A DNA stretch of 64,000 bases from assembly GCF_000208745.1 (NCBI RefSeq), contig NC_030858.1:4149249-4213248 (forward strand), written 5' to 3'. This document shows, one piece after another, positions 12,650-26,020 of the stretch. This DNA comes from Theobroma cacao. Its lineage: Eukaryota; Streptophyta; Magnoliopsida; Malvales; Malvaceae. The translations under genes and the position numbers were made by a program. Each line of letters opens with the position of its first letter. The first letter of the stretch is position 1. The notes beneath the pieces were generated by a model. The model saw only the letters and a program-made list of their open reading frames with translations, was not told where the DNA came from and did no database searches.

Positions 12650-13797
12650 TAAGTAACTGAGCGTCATCAGTTGGTACCCAAAGCAGCATTTGGTACCAAA
12701 GCTAACTCACGGCGGCGTTTTTCAAGTTCTTCAGCTAACTTACAAATTATAAGTAACTGCCCTTGTTGGGTTCAGTGCTTTTTCTTCAACCTGTCTGGTA
12801 AGCCTTCAAAGATTGGAGATTCTATTCCTCTCTCTCTTTCTCTTCTTACACTGTTCAATACCATTGCCTGCGTATTCATTTTTTCCATTCCAAGTCATGG
12901 AGTAGTTGTTGCCTGAATGCCTACATTGGTTTCATTTATTTGTTATATTTCTATTTGAGGGTCTGCAGATGTTGTTTTTGCTTATTTCTTGTTCTGTTTA
13001 TTACTGCTCCTTTGCAAATAGGGGTAACTGTTTTCAGAATGGCTTTCTCTTATTGATATCCTTTTGTCTTTGTTTTATTTACTTTAAAAATTCTGGCTTG
13101 CACCTGTTATTGTGGTTTTTGGATTAAAAAGGAGGCATTTTACAATGCTGATATACAATGTTGGATGTTTTGCGGTTGAGCAATTTTTGTTTGCTTGGCT
13201 GAAATGGTAGCAAACACAACATCATCATGTTAAAAATTGTTAAAAAAGCAATGGGTTTATTGATTTTAATGAATTCTAATCAGTCACCATTCTTAAGAAG
13301 TCAAGAAGATGCTCATTGTTTAATTGTCGTTTTACTTTTTCCCTTTTTCTTTTATTTCAGGTAGAGCGCAAAGCGGCAGAGTTCTCTCTAGTTTGGCTAT
13401 ATTAGGTGATGTTAACTTCATGATTCATCTTAATAATGACACCGGTGTTCTCTTTTGAATTCAAATGTCTATCACAGCAGCACTACCAGTGGACTTAATT
13501 TCAATTTCAAATCATGATATCTATTATTTGAAGTATGATGCTTTAAATTTACTCTTATGAAAAAATGAAACATCACAAGAACTCAGAAGAATTTTTATGC
13601 TTGTTTTGTGTTGCTAGATAAATGATTCCTGACACACTGGTTTATCGTTTTACTTACAAAATTCGAAATGGTTTTGTGACTTCCTGGGAATTATTGCTTT
13701 CATTGCAGGAAGCTACTGATAATTGTAATGATTGAATGAATCAAGGAGACAAAGGATTGGCAAATTGCAGGTGAGCCATTGTAGCAGGATATCTATC
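12650..13797 (+). promoter_or_regulatory. Spliced 5' leader of the DRIP-like gene with two uORFs
   Basis: Splice signals suggest a leader exon ending at 12797 (TGTCTG|GTAAGC), a middle exon 13361-13405 (ATTTCAG| to ATTAG|GTGATG) and a last exon from 13709 (ATTGCAG|) that runs into the coding start at 13798. In the last leader exon two short upstream frames precede the main ATG: one at 13728 (4 codons with stop) and one at 13736 (13 codons with stop). They end before the main start and could dampen translation. The intron borders and uORFs are seen in the sequence; their use is inferred. Confidence 0.5.
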
Positions 13798-16700
13798 ATG
13801 TCAAATGATTATGTGAAAGTTCAAAGGAGACCACCTATGGAGCTCTTAACATGCCCCCTTTGTTCCAACCTTTATAGGGAAGCAACTACTGTATGTGTCT
13901 GCCTTCATTCATGTAAGTTTTGACCACAGTTTGCTTTTTCCAATGGCTGCAATGCTCTCACTATTTGGTATCTGAAATTACTCATTTAGAAAATTTGTTT
14001 ACATCCTTCCAACTCTGGGGTTTTAAAAGCCTTACCACTTGTGAAGAAAATTCAGTTCTATGCATGGTCTTGGACTTAAGCAATCCTCCAAAACTTAGCT
14101 CAACCATTTAAAGCAGCAGAACCTTGAGTTTATTATACATGAATCAAATGAATCAAAGATGTTTGTTGAGTTAGTATCCAGAAACTACTTTACAACCTCT
14201 TGTCAAAACAACTGGAAAATACTCTTCTTTTAGATTTTCGGTTTCTTTTTCCTCCACTAATTTGGAATATATCTAAAAACACCCAGTGCTTGCAATTGCA
14301 AATGTGGTTCCTAGATATCTCCTTTCCCATCCCTTCTTAAGATGGCTTCTATTTCAGAGGTGTCTGTTCGTCTGAGGACAACTATATTCCTACTTTAAAA
14401 CTGCTCATTGAACAGTACGCATCTATATTGGATATGAATGGACTGAATTTATAACTATTGGACTATGCTGTTTAAGCTTAAGGTCGAGAAATTCAAATGA
14501 AAAAGGTGCGCTACTGAAACTCTTGTCAAATTTCCTGAAAATGAAGGATACTCATAATGTGGTGGTAGAGTTTCTTTTTTTTTTTTGGCCAAAATGTGCT
14601 GGTACAGTTGATATTTCTAATTACGTTACATTGAATTAAACTTTGTCCTGCAGTTTGCAGACAATGTAAATATCAAAAACTTGAGGAGGACAACAGAAAC
14701 CATTGTCCAGTGTGCAATGCCTATCTTGGTTCCTTTCCCGAGGAGCTGTTAAGGTAAATTCAAGTCTTTTATTTTATTTCTTTGCAGCTTGTTTGTTATA
14801 CATTAGCTAAAACAACATTACATTAGACATACATACATAAGTGCATCTCTCTTTCCTTTTTTGGTACATGGTTCCAGATTATCATTTTACAGTCCATTTA
14901 CTAAGCTTGAACAAAACATGGAGTTGTCCTATGTTACTTATGTTGAATTAATTGCATTTGTCCTCTCTTTATTGTTTTCATCTTGCTGTTTTATTATGCT
15001 AGGGTCCTTGTCCCTTGATATTACTGGCATCCATGTTCTTTTACAGAAATGACCATAACTCGCGGGAACTTGTAATGCAAATTTTCCCCCTCGGAAAAAC
15101 AAGTGGAGAGGAGAGTTCAGAAGCTTCTTCTGTTAAAATTAAAAATGCAGAAACTGCTGCACCTACTTTAACTGAAGCAAATATACAGCGTCAAGATTTC
15201 AGCATGCCAAGAGAAGCCAAGAGAATTCATGATGACCGAGATGTTACTAGATATAATCTTCATTTGAACGAAACACCAAATGGGAGGTCAAATCATTCTG
15301 TAAATGCCATCAAGAAGCAGGTATCATTCTTCTAAGACATATTGTCTCTTGACACTAAAACAGTTTTTATGCATCTCAAAGTATTTTGTGTTCCATGAGT
15401 ATTCTTTTTCTTCTACTCTTTCTTTTTTTTATTTATTTATCAGAATCAATTAACAGAGATGGAAATGCCTCAAATTGCTTATGTTTCATCTGAACCTATA
15501 GCTCATGCATTTTTTCTAAAAAAATCAAAGAAAGGAGGTCCATGCTGGGAATATCTGGCAGGTCATGAAGAAGGTGAAACTTACAAGTCTATCTTGAATG
15601 AAACCAAGGGTCATGCACAAGTGAAAAGGAGAAGAAGGACAAAGAGAAAGCCTTGCAAGTTTCTGACTGGCCAAAGAGAGGATGGTTCAATGATTTGGAC
15701 TGAGAAAGAGATGCCAAAACCTGGTGCTAGTGATCTTGGAAAGTCCATTAATTCAGGGAAACAATTTGGTGGAACTTTATCTTTAAAGGAGCTTCCTGGT
15801 TATTCTTCACGCCCTGTCTGGTTTTGTCTGCTTGCATGTCAAGAAAAGTAAGGAAACATTTGATGACCAAGTCTTTTCATAGTTTTTCTCGCTCAGAGTT
15901 AAAAGTTTTCTTCTACTCTCTTTCAGGAAAGGCATGGCATTGCCTCAGATACCAAAACCCTTTATTAGTACCAGGTAAGTAAAGTGTATTTGCAGGAACA
16001 CAGTAAATGAGGAATATTACATACAAAAAAAAAATTCATGCTCATTTAAAAGGTCTTTGGTCTTGTCATTGGAAATGGTTTTTAAAATGTCCAGTCAGAC
16101 TTCTTGTATGGGATGTTAGGGTGACTAATGAAGAAGATTTACTTGCCTTGCAAATGTAAATCTCGATGAATAGTGATAACTCCGGAAGGCTTAGTGAAAA
16201 TAAAGAAGGCAGTTATCATAAGCATGATTCATATCAAATGAAGGCTGTTAATGATGACCAGCAATAAAATTGCGACTGTACTGGTAGAACTCTGTTGCAT
16301 TATTTCATGGCTTCCTTAGCCAAAACTTATCCAAAATTGTAGTTCCTGTCAACTTACATTTGATGTTAATGGGGATTGCGGATTGCCTATTAATTTGTCA
16401 ATTATTGTTGATTCATAATTTTTGTGATTTTTAAAGCGGGATCAGAATTTCTGCAATTATTTCAGGGACGGAGACCTAGCAGTATCCTTTGTGAACAAGT
16501 ACCTCGCTAGGAAGCTAAACCTCAAACATGAATCTGAGGTATTGTTGTATTCCCGTGCTGATTTACGTTCAATAATTGCGATTTTTCATACTGTCACTCA
16601 AAAGGTCAGTCATCGTAACACTAATCTTGTATAAGAGTAGGCTGGAGATTTAGGATTGTCGAGTGATAGCAACTCTGATAGAAGCTCCTAAAATGATTGC

Positions 16701-17224
16701 AATAAGACAATTTCAGCAGCAGGACAGTCCAAGATATGTGACTATGATAATAATTTTATAGTTGGATTGAGATTACTCAGTTCAACATCCACGAACTCGA
16801 AGCAAAGAATAGGTTATATAGTTGTCCTGCTTAGTCACTGATCAGTCCTAGTTATCGTGCAGATTTGCAGGTATAATAATAGCCGGTTAGATAGACTATT
16901 GATTTGATTGTCAAATAGGACAAAAAGGGTTAGGGGTGGGCGCAAAGTGGGGGACACACATTATTTTTCTCCATCAAAATATAATTTAGGCAACATGCTT
17001 TTATGCAGGTGGAAGTCATGTGTTTAGGTCACTCATTGGTCCCAACATTAACGCTTAACAACCTGATAGACATATGGGTAGATGCCGTATCGAATATGGG
17101 ACCAATGTCGGTTAACTGTAATGCAGACAATGGTAATGGCGGAAACTTTGTGATGGAATTAACATATAGAAGAACCAAGAAGCAGAGAGCGCTGCAGTCA
17201 AATTTGGATTTGATGGAACCGTGA
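13798..17224 (+). CDS. DRIP-like E3 ubiquitin ligase (RING finger plus RAWUL-type C-terminus)
   Basis: Seven coding exons join in frame to 409 residues: 13798-13912, 14654-14753, 15047-15320, 15444-15847, 15927-15974, 16466-16538 and 17009-17224. All introns have GT/AG borders. Residues 16-57 form a C3HC4 RING split by the first intron (CPLCSNLY, then CLHSFCRQC, then CPVCNAYLG). The middle is charged, with a basic patch (KRRRRTKRKPCK) that may be a nuclear signal. The last 100 residues (LPQIPKPF to NFVMELTY) resemble the ubiquitin-like RAWUL fold of Polycomb-type RING proteins. Arabidopsis DRIP1 and DRIP2 are nuclear ligases that target the drought factor DREB2A. Length and domain order fit that family. 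Exon phases close perfectly, which supports the model. Whether this copy acts on DREB2A is inference. Confidence 0.88.
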
Positions 17225-17982
17225 TATCCTCCACCAGCGGATGATTTTCTTGTTGCTGATGACCATTTCAGATTATCCAGTGTGGTAAATTGGTAATTTT
17301 CATAAAACAGAAATATCTGAAATGGATGCTGTGAATTGAAAGAAGGATTCCAAGTCCCGACCTTGCTACAGGAGCGTGATATCTCCTTATTGTACCTAGA
17401 ATACAACTGTTTCAATCAATCATATTTGTCGTTTTTGTTCATTATTGCGTGTTGATTTCACTAGTTTTGGCCGACTGATATCAACTCAGGTCATCTTAAT
17501 AATTGCAAACTCAGTCCTAACGACAAGGAAGTTTGTTGTACAATGAACTTGTCCACCGTAAGTTTCATTCAGCTCATTTCCTCTACATTTAAATCTAGGA
17601 AATGGTTGAGATCAGTCCATTCTTACAATTGATCATGACTATTCATAGCATTCTACTCTTCAGTTTCACTTCTGTCTATGCTTGTCTTCTGGTGACAATT
17701 TTGATAAAATATATGAACCATGAGAAATTATTTAATTCCTGCGCTAGCAATATCAAGGATAGGGTAGATCCAGAATTAAAACCTCGACACGAGTTGAAGA
17801 AACATGAATATTGCAAGTTTTTTAATTACCGAAAGATGGAGTCTGTATGGACCTGATTCTTCTTATTATTATTGTTCAACACCAGAAATGCAACCAGATT
17901 TAACATCAATTCTAAAACGAGGAAGAAGGAAACTGATTACAATAGCAAAACTGAAACTTGGTTGGCTGCAAAGCTTGGTCAT

Positions 17983-18565
17983 TCATGCAGCAGCTGCTCC
18001 CTGCAGCTCCTTCACTTTTGCGATATATTCTGTCATTGCTTCTTCTTTGGTCTTCCCTGTATAACATACATTCAGCATTTCTTAGATTAAGATAAGATTA
18101 AGGATACCATGCACGTCATTTGTCTTTTTTTTTTTTTGTCCATTTCTATACCTTCAACTGCTTTCCATGCATCCCATTTAGCCCTGTCTGTGGGGCTGAA
18201 AATTCCCGGACGGTCTGCAAGGTGAATAATGATATAGTACACCTATCAGGCAACACTCGGCAACAGCAACCAGAGAGAGGATGGAATGAGATTTACATAC
18301 CGGTATTAACATTCCCCACTGTTGCTTGCTTGTAAAGCCCATATAAAATCAGTTTGTCTGCATCTTTCGTTGTCGGAGGTAAGGCCTTAGCCTTGTCAGC
18401 AGACTCTTTAAACTCCTCCTATACCACATATTTTTGTGTAGAAAAAGCAACCTTGTTAGAAATGAGACTTGACAGCAATGAGAAAGAGAATATAAGTAAA
18501 AAGAAAATGAAAAATCAGCCCTCAGGTGGAAGAGAAGGAAAAGATAATGCTACCTGCAATGCCAT
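17983..18565 (-). CDS. ACBP6: Small cytosolic acyl-CoA-binding protein
   Basis: Four coding exons on the minus strand give 88 residues: 18554-18565, 18301-18418, 18152-18214 and 17983-18056. All have GT/AG borders and matching phases. The product is one acyl-CoA-binding domain. It has the KLILYGLYKQATVG helix, which carries the conserved Tyr and Lys that hold the CoA, then RPGIF and DRAKWDAWKAVEG, then the EEAMTEYIAKVKEL last helix. The length matches the 10-kDa plant ACBP (ACBP6 type), a soluble carrier of long-chain acyl-CoA esters. The first coding exon contributes only Met-Ala-Leu-Gln, so open-frame tracks miss this gene. It runs towards the DRIP-like gene, and the two 3' ends are less than 800 bases apart. 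Family assignment is very secure. Confidence 0.93.
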
Positions 18566-18774
18566 GTTTCGTTGTGGACTGTCTATTGCCTGGAAGGTGT
18601 AGACGACCTTTCTCAAGCCAACATGAAGCTTAGCTGCTATAAATGGCAAAATGGGCCCTGAGTGGCGGGATTAACAAGGAAAATCTTTCTTGTAGAAATG
18701 ATCATGCAACAGACTTAAGAGCGTATAAATGTAGATGAACACAAGAAAGAACATGGCATTCCCTTCTAGTTTTG

Positions 18775-18782
18775 CCACGTGG
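18775..18782. promoter_or_regulatory. G-box in the ACBP upstream region
   Basis: The palindrome CCACGTGG lies about 210 bases upstream of the ACBP start codon. A second identical copy is at 19274-19281. This is the core bound by plant bZIP and bHLH factors, including ABA- and light-response regulators. Presence is seen; function is inferred. Confidence 0.45.
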
Positions 18783-18799
18783 AACCCGAATTTTATGGA

Positions 18800-20504
18800 C
18801 CACATGTAAATTGACTAGGTCTACTTGCTCCTTGCCTCCTCTTTAATAGTAGTAACAGTTTTGTCAAGAATAAATGTCATGGTCCCAATCGAAGGAACAT
18901 AATCATCCTTCTCCTCTGATTTATCCACCATGAATTTTTATTCGGGTGAAATATAAAAATTGAAGGTTATGAAGGTGAAGTAAAACTCTGGCAACCGAAA
19001 GGGTGAAATGAAAACACAGCAGAGTTGGGAATTCCTAGATTTTCATTTGATGAATTGACCAAACACATTTACACAGGGCAAACTGAACAAAAGTATGGCA
19101 GAGTGAACAAAATCCAACCCAAATACTGTCGGATGGAGAACCGTATTGGCAATAAGTGGCGTCACATTTTCTGGTCACGAAGCTGCTCCCATCTGGGGGC
19201 TCATCCTCGCCCACTTGCTCTCTTTCGTCACATTCAATTTTTTAATTTTCTTTCCCAGACTTCACCACAATCCCCACGTGGGAGCCCACTTGCATTCAAA
19301 TGCTTGTCCTTTCAGTACCAGTTGCTACACTCTAGATTATCACCACTTCCATGATTTTTACTGCAAGGACATGTGGGTTTTTTTAGGAAATGAAAACGTG
19401 TATGGGTTAATAATGGGGAATAATAAAATAAGAGCAACTTTAATGGTGGCAACTGAAACAATTGCCGTCAGATTGTCTCCCACACAGGCAACCTACCATG
19501 GAGATTACAGATAATCATTGAAATCATTGGGGTTTTAAATTGTGATTAAACAATTTCAAACAACCACACCAGATCAAAACATGGGGCATTTGGGACCTGT
19601 TAGCTGCCTCCCAAATCGTGCGTATCGTGCACGGTCGCGTACTGTATTATGCTTTTCTTTTCTTTATTTTTTTTTCTAAAGCCACGGAGCAACCAAGAAA
19701 GGGAAACGGCTTTGTTCTAAGAACCCTGTGGCCCGGATAGATTCTCCTTGCTTTAATAAAATTTACCCTGAGTTTAGTCCCAATCGCTTTATTAATAATA
19801 GGACTGGCCCATGATTCCTACGATAAGTCAATTTTGATGGGTTTATGTCGTTTAATATTTTGTTGACTTATAACATAATTGTTCATTTTTTAAGATTGAT
19901 GAATGCATGAGCCGTATGACAGGAAAGAATTTTTAAATATTAATTACTCATTAGTACTAAGCTTTGTATTGTCAAATTTTAATTTCATGCTTAGCTAATT
20001 CATTGTATCAAAGTACTATTTATCGGTTTATGCGGTGCATTAACATCACTGCCAACTTTGTTATGCTTCCAATTCAGTCCTTAGACGGTGTATTTATCCA
20101 ATAAGACAAGCTATTTGCGTCAATTATTAACTAGAAAAAAAAAATAATTGGTTGAGGTTGCCCCATTGGATTTCTGTTGGCCCGAATTAAATTTAAGTAT
20201 ACAGTAACTTTTTTTTTTTTCTTCTGTTCGGGATTTACAAAGAAGGCTTTTCCATTAACAGGACATAAGTAAAACCTCTTATCTTAATAGGGGTGATTGA
20301 CAAAAATCACATTCAATTGTAAGTAGTACGAATAAACCTAACCTTTCATGTTCAACAGGAAGTTGGTCACAAATTGGGATATTTTTGGCAAATTACTTTG
20401 TGCTTTTTGAACACACCAGGGTGAGTCTTGATTTTATGTCAAACACTTCAAAATTTTAAAATATTAAAAAGGAACAGGAAAATGAAGAAAAACTAAACAA
20501 ATAC

Positions 20505-20537
<33 letters not shown>

Positions 20538-23500
20538 ATACATATATATATATAAAACAAGTAAGAAGATTTCATGTCTTACTCCATGATCCATAGGTAA
20601 ATTCGTGTTGGATTGCAACCTTTAGTTTAAGAGTGTATACCAAAATGTCTCTCTCTTTTATAGTAGTAGATTGAATGTAACATTAACATTCTTTAAAGCA
20701 ATATATTCATATTTTTAAATATATTTAGAAAATAAAGATTTGAATTTTATTATTTTTTAAATAAAATTATATTTTAATCAATAAGTGAAATGTTTGTACG
20801 TGATATACCCGTGATATTAAATTACTATAATTATGCCTTTATCATAAAATCATTCATATTTCCCTTATTATAATTCACTGCTTGACCATAATTTTTTTTC
20901 TCCTTCTTTGTTTAGTTTAAAATTATAAATAATAATATGTTTACAGTTCAACATGTGGTTTAATAATAATAATAATAATATATTTTTAAAAAATAATTTC
21001 AAATTTTATATACAGAGATATAGGTAAAGGGAGTTAGTAGCCATAAATGCTGGAATGATGACAGAGGGGACGAGGCAAATGTAAGTGCGTCCGTATTTCG
21101 TGAATGAGGCCGGAGGCGCAAAAACATCAGCGTTGGATTTCGTGTCCCCCTATAATTTTATAATCTTTATCCTCCCCTTCTCTTTTTTTTTTTTACTACT
21201 CCTATTAGGGCGTGATGGACCTGTGGGACCCTTCCCTTAGCATGGCCCCACCACCAGCTGAAAAACAACCAATTTATGGGCTTTGGCTCGGGAATCTGGA
21301 TAGACTCGGATACGAACCTCTAGATCTCCCGAGCCTCACCTGACACGCGTCTGTCTTTGATTCGCTCAGAACAGTTGTTCGTAAGATTTTATTGTTGGGC
21401 ATTTTAAATTGTATCGAACTTCCCATTCTCGGCCGAAACGAAGATCCGCGGGCGGACTTGGGGCAGGCCTATACCATTATGCCACGCCCCACCCAACCTC
21501 TTTTACATCGCTAAATACACGTACGTCGCCCTTCACATTCCTTTTCTAACGTTGAAATTTTAGTTTAAATTGGTTGATATTTATTAGTAATAGTGAAATC
21601 GTTTTCATCATTTGGCGGAATGGTTCTAAATGTCGATCTTTTCAATTTATCCTACCCTGTATTGAATGCTTGGAATAATAAATCTTCCTTGACAACTACA
21701 AACCAACGTTTCATGACTTTTCCTTTCAGTAGTTTCCACGAACAACAATACCAATTTCTTTCTATATACTTGTTATTCATTAGGTTGTATGTTGGTCACG
21801 ATTCATTACTTTCTTATGATTTATGATGTGAAGTTGAATTATTATTATTATTATTATTATTATTAATATTATAAGTAAGCTCGTGTTATAAGATTATATG
21901 AATATTTCACAATTATAAATAAATTAATAATCAAATATCTTAGATATAGAATCATTAATTCATTAAAAAATAAATAAAAAAAGTCAACACAAAAATTCGA
22001 GAAATATCAAGTCATAATGGTTCAAGAATTTTTGCCTTGCGGTTGAGGAAAAGTTAATGCAAGTACGCACGATTGGTGTTTAAAATTTGAGAAAGTAATG
22101 CGAGATATGTTCCTAAAATCAAACCAATTGAACCAACTAAAATTCAACCAAAACATGACCAAACTGCTGTTTGCGTGTGTAAAGTCTTGATTCGGTACAT
22201 GTTATAAAAATTTAACGGAGTCGCTATGCATAGGTTTTTCCAAAGAGAACTTTAAATGTTTTTGCTATTGAATGATGCGTTAGCTTCCAAGTTTGAAAAA
22301 GTTAACCCAAATAAATTACCACATATCCCCACGTCTCAAAATTCATCATTAGTCAACATTAACCAACGCAATCATGTCTTACAACCACCAAATAAGATCA
22401 AGACAATACTATTCAATCAACAAAGCTCATTCTAAAAGATCCATGTTTATTATAACTCGATGTTAAATCCATTCCATCGAAAACCAAAAAAAAAAAAAGA
22501 TTTTATATTTGATCTCAAACAATATCTCTTTTCGTGTAATAAAGAAGGATACAATTAACCCATGTGTATAGCAATTACAAAACAAAATTGCTTTTGGTTT
22601 GTAACATGAAAGGCGTGTAGAATTATTTTTGGTTTGTTTTTTAATTTGTAACTAGTTTTCAACCTGAGTTCGACATATAGTTTGAATATTAAAAGATCAT
22701 TTGAAATAGTTAGATAATTTAATAATATATTTCAACAATAAATTGAATAACAAAGTATTTTTCAACAACATTGTAGGGGAAATAATAATAGTTGTAGATA
22801 ATATCATAACACATTCCCATTATCTAGAGGTTTTTAGTAGCAGTTTTGAGTCCATTAATCAAAATAGAAAAGTAAATCAAAAAATTTTCATTTTTTGTAA
22901 CCTAATCCTTTTCCTTTTTTTTTTCTAATTGATTTTTATTCTGAAACAATTAACTAATTCTAAGAAAATTAAAAAAATCTAAAATCATATTATTATTTCA
23001 TTATTTCTATTTTCTAATTACTAAAAAAAATACATAATTAACAATAAAGAAAAAAATAAATACCAAATAAAGCAAAAAATGTGCATAACTCTTTTAGGCA
23101 ACTTTTGGAGCTAACAATTTTATTTTTGCTATCTTGGTGAAACGCTGTCGTTTTCGCGTAAATAAAAACTCAACCGCTCCTCTCTTTTTCTCCCCTTCTT
23201 ATTTTTTGTTACTAAACGACGTTGTTTTCGCTACGTATTAAAACCCTCTTTAGAAAACTTAGCCTATTTTCTTTATCCACTCTCTCTCCATTGGCGCACC
23301 TTTTCTCCCTTTCTCTACAACTTCATTGGAAAACCAAATCTCTATATCTGAAGCAATTGTCTCTGTTGCAGTTGCCATGCGAAACTCCAAATCCAAAAAA
23401 CAACACAATCGAAGGGGAATAATGCAAATACCTCAACCGATTGAACCCAAGAAATAGAAACCGAGAGAATAATGAAAGAGAAGAAGAAAATAAAGAGACA

Positions 23501-24200
23501 CGGGACAAATAAACCAAAAACAAAAAATCAATAAGAAGGGAGAAAAAAGAAATAAAAATATAAAAAATACCCTTTAAATATAATAAAATATCAAGGGACG
23601 AGTGTTAAATGTAAAGCAACTATGTAGTTACAAATCAATATAGTTTAGATAAGTTTGAGTGAAGGAAAAAATTAAATTTTTCTTAATTTTTAAAGAAATT
23701 TATGTGAGTCCCATTTATGGATAGGAGACTCCCATTGGAGTTTGGACAATATAGTGACGTTCTTCACAAAAATCATTTTGATTTGGTGATTATCTTTGGA
23801 ATAACCAAATCCCACACCAAACCAAGAAAAGGGGACAAAAAAAAAAAAAAAGAAAGAGAAAGCTGAAAACGACGTTAAAACATGTTCCTTCAACAAATAC
23901 TAAACAATCACACAAAAACAATGACATCAAAGATCAAACTCTATTTTATAATTTATATAGAGATCTCTCATCTACCAAAACAAACATGAATATAAAGTTG
24001 TTTAAGATATCTTGGGTTGTGGGGCCTCCTGCATAGATGGCAAATTTCCATCACTGTTCAAATGCCACGTGGCTCATAATGAACCAGCTCCAATCAAACT
24101 CGTCATGCCAGCCCCCGGATCTGAGCAAAAACACAGAAAGCAATCCCGTCCCCCACTGAATCCAAAACGAAATTAAAAAAGAAAAAAAAAAGTAAAAAAG
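18800..24200. other. Intergenic region between ACBP and ELF4-like genes
   Basis: No coding exon or RNA gene was recognised. It holds a second G-box (19274-19281), AT microsatellites near 20502-20560, ATT/AAT runs near 20960 and 21840, and a GC-richer stretch at 21060-21500 that looks like single-copy DNA. Around 23130-23480 there is a leader-like CT-rich sequence preceded by two related motifs (AACGCTGTCGTTTTCGC and AACGACGTTGTTTTCGC), reminiscent of a promoter or gene remnant. No protein can be read from it. Confidence 0.5.
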
Positions 24201-25675
24201 GTGGGATATATATTTAGAGAATATAGAACTAAAATATTTAGACACAAAGAGGTCCGAGCGTGACTGTCAAATCTACATATTCTCTCTCTCTCTCTCTCTT
24301 TCTTTCTTTCGCTCTAAAAACTCTCTCTCATGATTCAGAAAAACTCTGTTCTTTTAATTTTTGGTTCCTGAGATTCGATTCAATCGGCGATCTTTTTCCA
24401 CTGATCCTCGGGAATCCCTCGTCTTCCTTCTTTCAATCTGTGTCTCCTTCCCAGAATATAATGCTCCAGATTTTCAAGGTACATCTATAGAAAATATAAT
24501 ATTATATTTGTAATTATTATTTATGTCTATCTATAGAAAAGAATAAAAAAAACATGTAATAATATCTCCTTCTTTGTCTTCGTTTCTCTTTTGTTTAGTT
24601 AAATTAATGGTTTTTTTTTTTCTTTCAGCTGTTGGCTTTCTTTGAATTTTTTTCCTTTCTTACAAGACTTCGATCTTATCATCAGCTTCGTGTTCTTGTT
24701 TTAACACTGTCTTTGGTTTTTTTTTTCTTTTGGTTTCCAATCTGGGAATTTTGGAGTGGTTGTGGAAGTTTTGTTTTTGCTTTCAGAAAGGATTTTCTTT
24801 TGCCAAATGGGTGATGGGTTTTATGCTTCTGTAACTGCAACTTTTCTTCAAAGTACGTTTTTGTTTTTTGGTTTTGAATTCCCAATTTATGGTCCTTGGT
24901 TTCCGTTATTTTCCTTTTCCCTGAATTTGAAGCGATTTTTTTTATCTTCTTTCTGTTCAATTTGATAAATAAAAGCTATGTACATTTATGTTGTTTTTGT
25001 TTTTTATTGATATATCTGATTTTCATTTTTGTTCAAAAACGATTAATAATGCTGTCTCTCTGCAGCAGTATGGTACTCTCTCATGAGACTAATCTTCTCT
25101 GCATCATTGACTACCTATATATATCTATTTTTTTCTTTTTAGGTCTTTGAGATTCTTCTTTGAAACTCTGTGCTTTAGGTGGGTATTTTCTGAGTACATT
25201 AAAAAAGGTTCCCTTTTATGGAAATGGGATCTGCTTTTTCACATCTCATCATAAATAATAATAATAACAACAATAATAAAAATAAAAAATAGTAATAAGT
25301 AGTACTTGTAATATTATTTTCATGTTTGTTACCTGATCCTTCTGTGAAAAGTAGAACCCATGGAGGCCATGATTTCTACTGCAGGCCTTTGTCTCTTATG
25401 CCCAAAATGCCTTAAACAATTCCAACGCCTTCTTCATGTTTTGTCTGGGGTTTTGCTTTAGATAAGTATGTTAAGAGTTCGGATATGATTATGGGTATTT
25501 ATTAAAAATAAATAAATTACTAGTGTATTACTAGGAGCCTTTTTTTTATATAACACATTTAACAACTGCTGTCTCATCTTTTGTTCGCTCTTATATTCTT
25601 CTTTTCTCTTTGTATTTTTGGATTCAGGCCCGGTTTTGATTTGATAGAACTCTGACTCAGCAAGTGGGGAAAAAT
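24200..25675 (+). promoter_or_regulatory. Promoter and intron-containing 5' leader of the ELF4-like gene
   Basis: A TATA-like element (TATATATTTAG) lies at 24207-24217, followed by a long CT run near 24280-24305 of the kind common in plant leaders. A donor (TTTTCAAG|GT) at 24479 and acceptors at 24628 (CTTTCAG|) and 25626 (GATTCAG|) suggest that more than 1 kb of leader intron precedes the start codon. Exact exons cannot be fixed without transcripts. Confidence 0.5.
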
Positions 25676-26020
25676 ATGGAGGGTGACGCGTTCTCAGGGC
25701 TTGGCAATGGTACTCAGATAGATGGCAAGATCGTGCAGACATTTCAGAAGAGCTTTGTTCAGGTTCAGCATATCTTGGACCAGAATAGGCTGCTCATCAA
25801 TGAGATAAACCAGAATCATGAGTCCAAGATCCCTGACAACTTGAGCAGAAATGTTGGTCTAATTAGGGAGCTCAACAACAACATAAGAAGAGTGGTTGAC
25901 CTCTATGCTGATCTTTCAAGTTCCTTCACCAAGTCCGTGGATGCCTCGTCTGAGGGGGATTCTAGCGGTGCTATGAAATCAGACGGCAAAGCTGGTCACA
26001 AAAGAAACAGGCCGGCTTGA
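25676..26020 (+). CDS. ELF4-L3: EARLY FLOWERING 4-like protein (ELF4-L3 type)
   Basis: One uninterrupted coding exon encodes 114 residues. The first ATG is at 25676; the frame is open a little further upstream but only from a GTG. The DUF1313/ELF4 domain spans about residues 16-85, from KIVQTFQKSFVQVQHILDQN to LIRELNNNIRRVVDLYADLS. It is predicted to be helical and self-associating. The C-terminal 30 residues are Ser/Gly-rich and end in a basic KAGHKRNRPA tail. ELF4 itself works in the evening complex of the circadian clock with ELF3 and LUX. The ELF4-like group is less well characterised, and the FSGLGNGTQID start fits the L2-L4 subgroup better than ELF4. An intronless coding part is usual for the family. 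Clock function here is inference. Confidence 0.92.
   Translation: MEGDAFSGLGNGTQIDGKIVQTFQKSFVQVQHILDQNRLLINEINQNHESKIPDNLSRNVGLIRELNNNIRRVVDLYADLSSSFTKSVDASSEGDSSGAMKSDGKAGHKRNRPA

Noticed and set aside
23130..23480. Leader-like CT-rich sequence with ACGACGTTGTTTTCGC motifs, considered as a gene
   Set aside because: No coding frame with family similarity follows; the motif is common in dispersed plant promoter-like repeats.
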